Part shown: in pieces, positions 5,540 to 5,877 of the stretch
Layout of the letters: each line of letters begins with the position of its first letter
Numbering within the stretch: position 1 is the first letter of the stretch
From: Patescibacteria group bacterium
GTDB lineage: Bacteria > Patescibacteriota > Minisyncoccia > Phycocordibacterales > SIBU01
DNA length: 5,877 bases
Assembly: GCA_018968805.1 (NCBI GenBank)
Contig: JAGWZX010000043.1
Span: forward strand, 1 to 5,877
Direction of reading: 5' to 3'
The notes under the pieces: generated by a model
What the model was told of the DNA's origin: nothing
The model's database searches: none
The model's input: the letters and a program-made list of their open reading frames with translations, nothing else
Position numbers and translations under genes: made by a program

Positions 5540-5877
5540 TTAGGTTTTGAAAGGAGTTCGTAATTCCCCCACTTTCACTTTCGGCGCCTTGAGCACTCTA
5601 TCATAAAAGGCGTAACCTTTCTGGATCACCGAAAGGACTTCCTGATCTCTGTCTTTTTCGGAAACTTCCTCAAACTCCGCCGCTTCATCGCGCGCCGGGT
5701 CAAATTTTTGGCCTAGCGGGTTCAGTTCCTTGAGGCCGTTTGCTTCCAGAACCGCCTTGAGCTGGCTTGCTATGTATTCCACCCCCATCCGCCAATTCTT
5801 ATCAACTTTTTCCCACGCTTCTTTGTTACCGAAAGCCAAATCGAAACTTTGGAGAACCGGCAAAAGTTCGATCATAA
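5540..5877 (-). CDS. grpE: GrpE nucleotide exchange factor, C-terminal part (5' end outside window)
   Basis: GrpE dimers open the DnaK ATPase domain to release ADP. Only the C-terminal 112 or so codons are present; the frame is open to the window edge, so the ATG at 5875 is internal (it corresponds to the LLPVLDNLERA region of homologues, after the long coiled coil). Visible family features are the end of the helical region (LLPVLQSFDLAFGN), GVEYIASQLKAVLEANGLKE, and the beta domain with LGQKFDPARDEAAEFEE and VLSVIQKGYAFYDRVLKAPK followed by VKVGE. The commonly seen FDPNLHEA is FDPARDEA here, so the usual histidine is replaced. Homologues normally stop at about VKVG; here seven further residues, LRTPFKT, are encoded exactly by the arm of the palindromic element, followed by TAA. 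It is upstream of the 108-aa gene and dnaK in the same orientation. Confidence 0.93.
   Translation of the reverse strand, partial: MIELLPVLQSFDLAFGNKEAWEKVDKNWRMGVEYIASQLKAVLEANGLKELNPLGQKFDPARDEAAEFEEVSEKDRDQEVLSVIQKGYAFYDRVLKAPKVKVGELRTPFKT

Larger units (their letters stand above)
5369..5563. repeat. Imperfect long inverted repeat (palindromic element) between grpE and the 108-aa gene
   Basis: The outer arms are 5369-5391 and 5541-5563: 21 of 23 positions match as inverted copies, with core GAACYCCTTTCAAAACCTA. The inner arms are 5404-5418 with 5486-5500 (15 of 15, GCTTGCCAAAATTCG) and 5422-5431 with 5474-5483 (10 of 10, AAAAAACGCT), interrupted by 3 versus 2 unmatched bases. The right side has about 28 more bases than the left between outer and inner arms. 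The central 42 bases contain a small hairpin with a TGAA loop. One outer arm supplies the final codons and stop of grpE; the other contains the ribosome binding site of the 108-aa gene. This could be a small palindromic mobile element or a regulatory RNA structure in the operon transcript. No transposase or target duplication is visible. Confidence 0.8.

Overview
The window is about 5.9 kb of bacterial chromosome carrying the Hsp70 chaperone genes, with tryptophanyl-tRNA synthetase, one tRNA and a few small genes. Base composition is moderate, the standard genetic code fits every gene (TGA is used only as a stop), and intergenic spaces are short. The compact style, the poor Shine-Dalgarno sites at several starts, an apparently leaderless trpS and the unrecognised small proteins around the chaperone genes fit a Candidate Phyla Radiation (Patescibacteria, perhaps Parcubacteria-like) genome. 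That placement is inference, not proof. DnaK carries the long ATPase-domain segment found in E. coli DnaK and absent from Firmicutes homologues.

Layout, right to left, because nearly everything is on the minus strand: the C-terminal part of grpE (its start lies beyond the window); an imperfect 195-bp inverted repeat that supplies the last codons of grpE and the ribosome binding site of the next gene; an unrecognised 108-aa protein; dnaK; a plus-strand 71-aa protein with an N-terminal hydrophobic segment and its own promoter and terminator; dnaJ; a strong GC-rich hairpin; tRNA-Arg(CCG); trpS; and a 108-aa stand-alone Nif3-insert (PII/CutA-like) domain protein starting directly after the trpS stop. 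Bases 1-36 hold no recognisable feature.

GrpE, DnaK and DnaJ together form the Hsp70 cycle: DnaJ delivers substrate and stimulates ATP hydrolysis, and GrpE exchanges nucleotide. grpE, the 108-aa protein and dnaK look co-transcribed. dnaJ is separated from dnaK by a convergent gene and a strong hairpin and probably has its own promoter. I found no CIRCE element (the HrcA operator) anywhere in the window. The most interesting region is 5369-5563. There the 3' end of grpE can pair over 19 consecutive positions with the ribosome binding site of the next gene, which suggests translational coupling or temperature-sensitive control inside a heat-shock operon, or alternatively a Rickettsia-like palindromic element inserted between the genes.
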